From Cecembia rubra (GTDB taxonomy: Bacteria; Bacteroidota; Bacteroidia; Cytophagales; Cyclobacteriaceae): a stretch of 64,000 bases of DNA. Position numbers and translations under genes: made by a program. Shown here piece by piece: positions 63,961 through 64,000 of this stretch. The notes under the pieces were generated by a model. That model had not been told where the DNA came from, made no database searches, and saw nothing but the letters and a program-made list of their open reading frames with translations. Every line of letters begins with the position of its first letter. The stretch's first letter is position 1. The stretch covers positions 17,028-81,027 of the forward strand of contig NZ_PYGF01000010.1 of the NCBI RefSeq assembly GCF_003014575.1. The letters run 5' to 3'.

Positions 63961-64000
63961 GAATTGGAAGCAGGTTTTTTATATCAATTCACAGAATAGG

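Overview
The window looks like a chromosome segment of a gliding-type Bacteroidota, most likely a Cytophagales/Cyclobacteriaceae member. This is inferred from a SusC/SusD pair, DUF6520 and MauE-like genes, a type IX secretion C-terminal sorting fragment, a DUF1080 plus Tat-exported Gfo/Idh/MocA pair, weak Shine-Dalgarno sites and dispersed hairpin repeats. No rRNA, tRNA or CRISPR array was seen.

Region 1 (about 0.9-21.4 kb, + strand) is a defence island. A large DEAD-type helicase with a DUF1998-like region and a nuclease-like tail, a SNF2/HepA-type helicase, an AlbA/Schlafen-like regulator and an Eco57I-type adenine methyltransferase form a DISARM-like modification system. The methyltransferase is fused at its C-terminus to what looks like a VapB45-type antitoxin (HTH plus DUF433), and the next gene, overlapping by ATGA, looks like the matching PIN-like toxin. 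A nucleoside-deoxyribosyltransferase/TIR-like protein and a two-TM protein follow, then an unknown protein and an McrBC pair whose McrB has an EVE-like N-terminus. An array of GTTCG motifs spaced 21-24 bp lies between the regulator and methyltransferase genes.

Region 2 (21.4-24.4 kb) is a graveyard: an internally deleted, frameshifted IS66, a degraded transposase, a RadC 3' remnant, a small lipoprotein gene, a sorting-domain fragment and an internally deleted IS1182-type element.

Region 3 (24.4-41.2 kb, all genes on the - strand) is organised as cassettes. Each begins and ends with inverted motifs of the type GTTRGCAGC / GCTGCCAAY or GTTGTGGAGC / GCTCCACAAC. Between them are attC-like hairpins with different stems but the same 73-nt loop length and related loop sequence. 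Cassette 1 has a small protein and a membrane protein. Cassette 2 has a metallo-beta-lactamase-fold hydrolase and a trypsin-like protease fused to a STAND NTPase (AVAST type I-like). Cassette 3 has a tightly coupled five-gene operon: S1-domain SF1 helicase, winged-helix protein, phospholipase-D-like protein, stand-alone CARF protein and CARF-PD-(D/E)XK nuclease (Card1/Can2-like), with no CRISPR or cyclase in sight. Cassette 3 is the best candidate here for an undescribed system.

Region 4 (41.4-64 kb) is more ordinary: an XRE regulator with an operator-like palindrome, a thioredoxin-like/SusC/SusD/DUF6520/MauE locus, a Crp-like regulator, a NERD protein, a DEAD-box RNA helicase, a secreted repeat protein, an alpha/beta hydrolase, and DUF1080 plus a Gfo/Idh/MocA oxidoreductase. 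It is interspersed with at least eleven copies of a roughly 108-bp inverted-repeat element.
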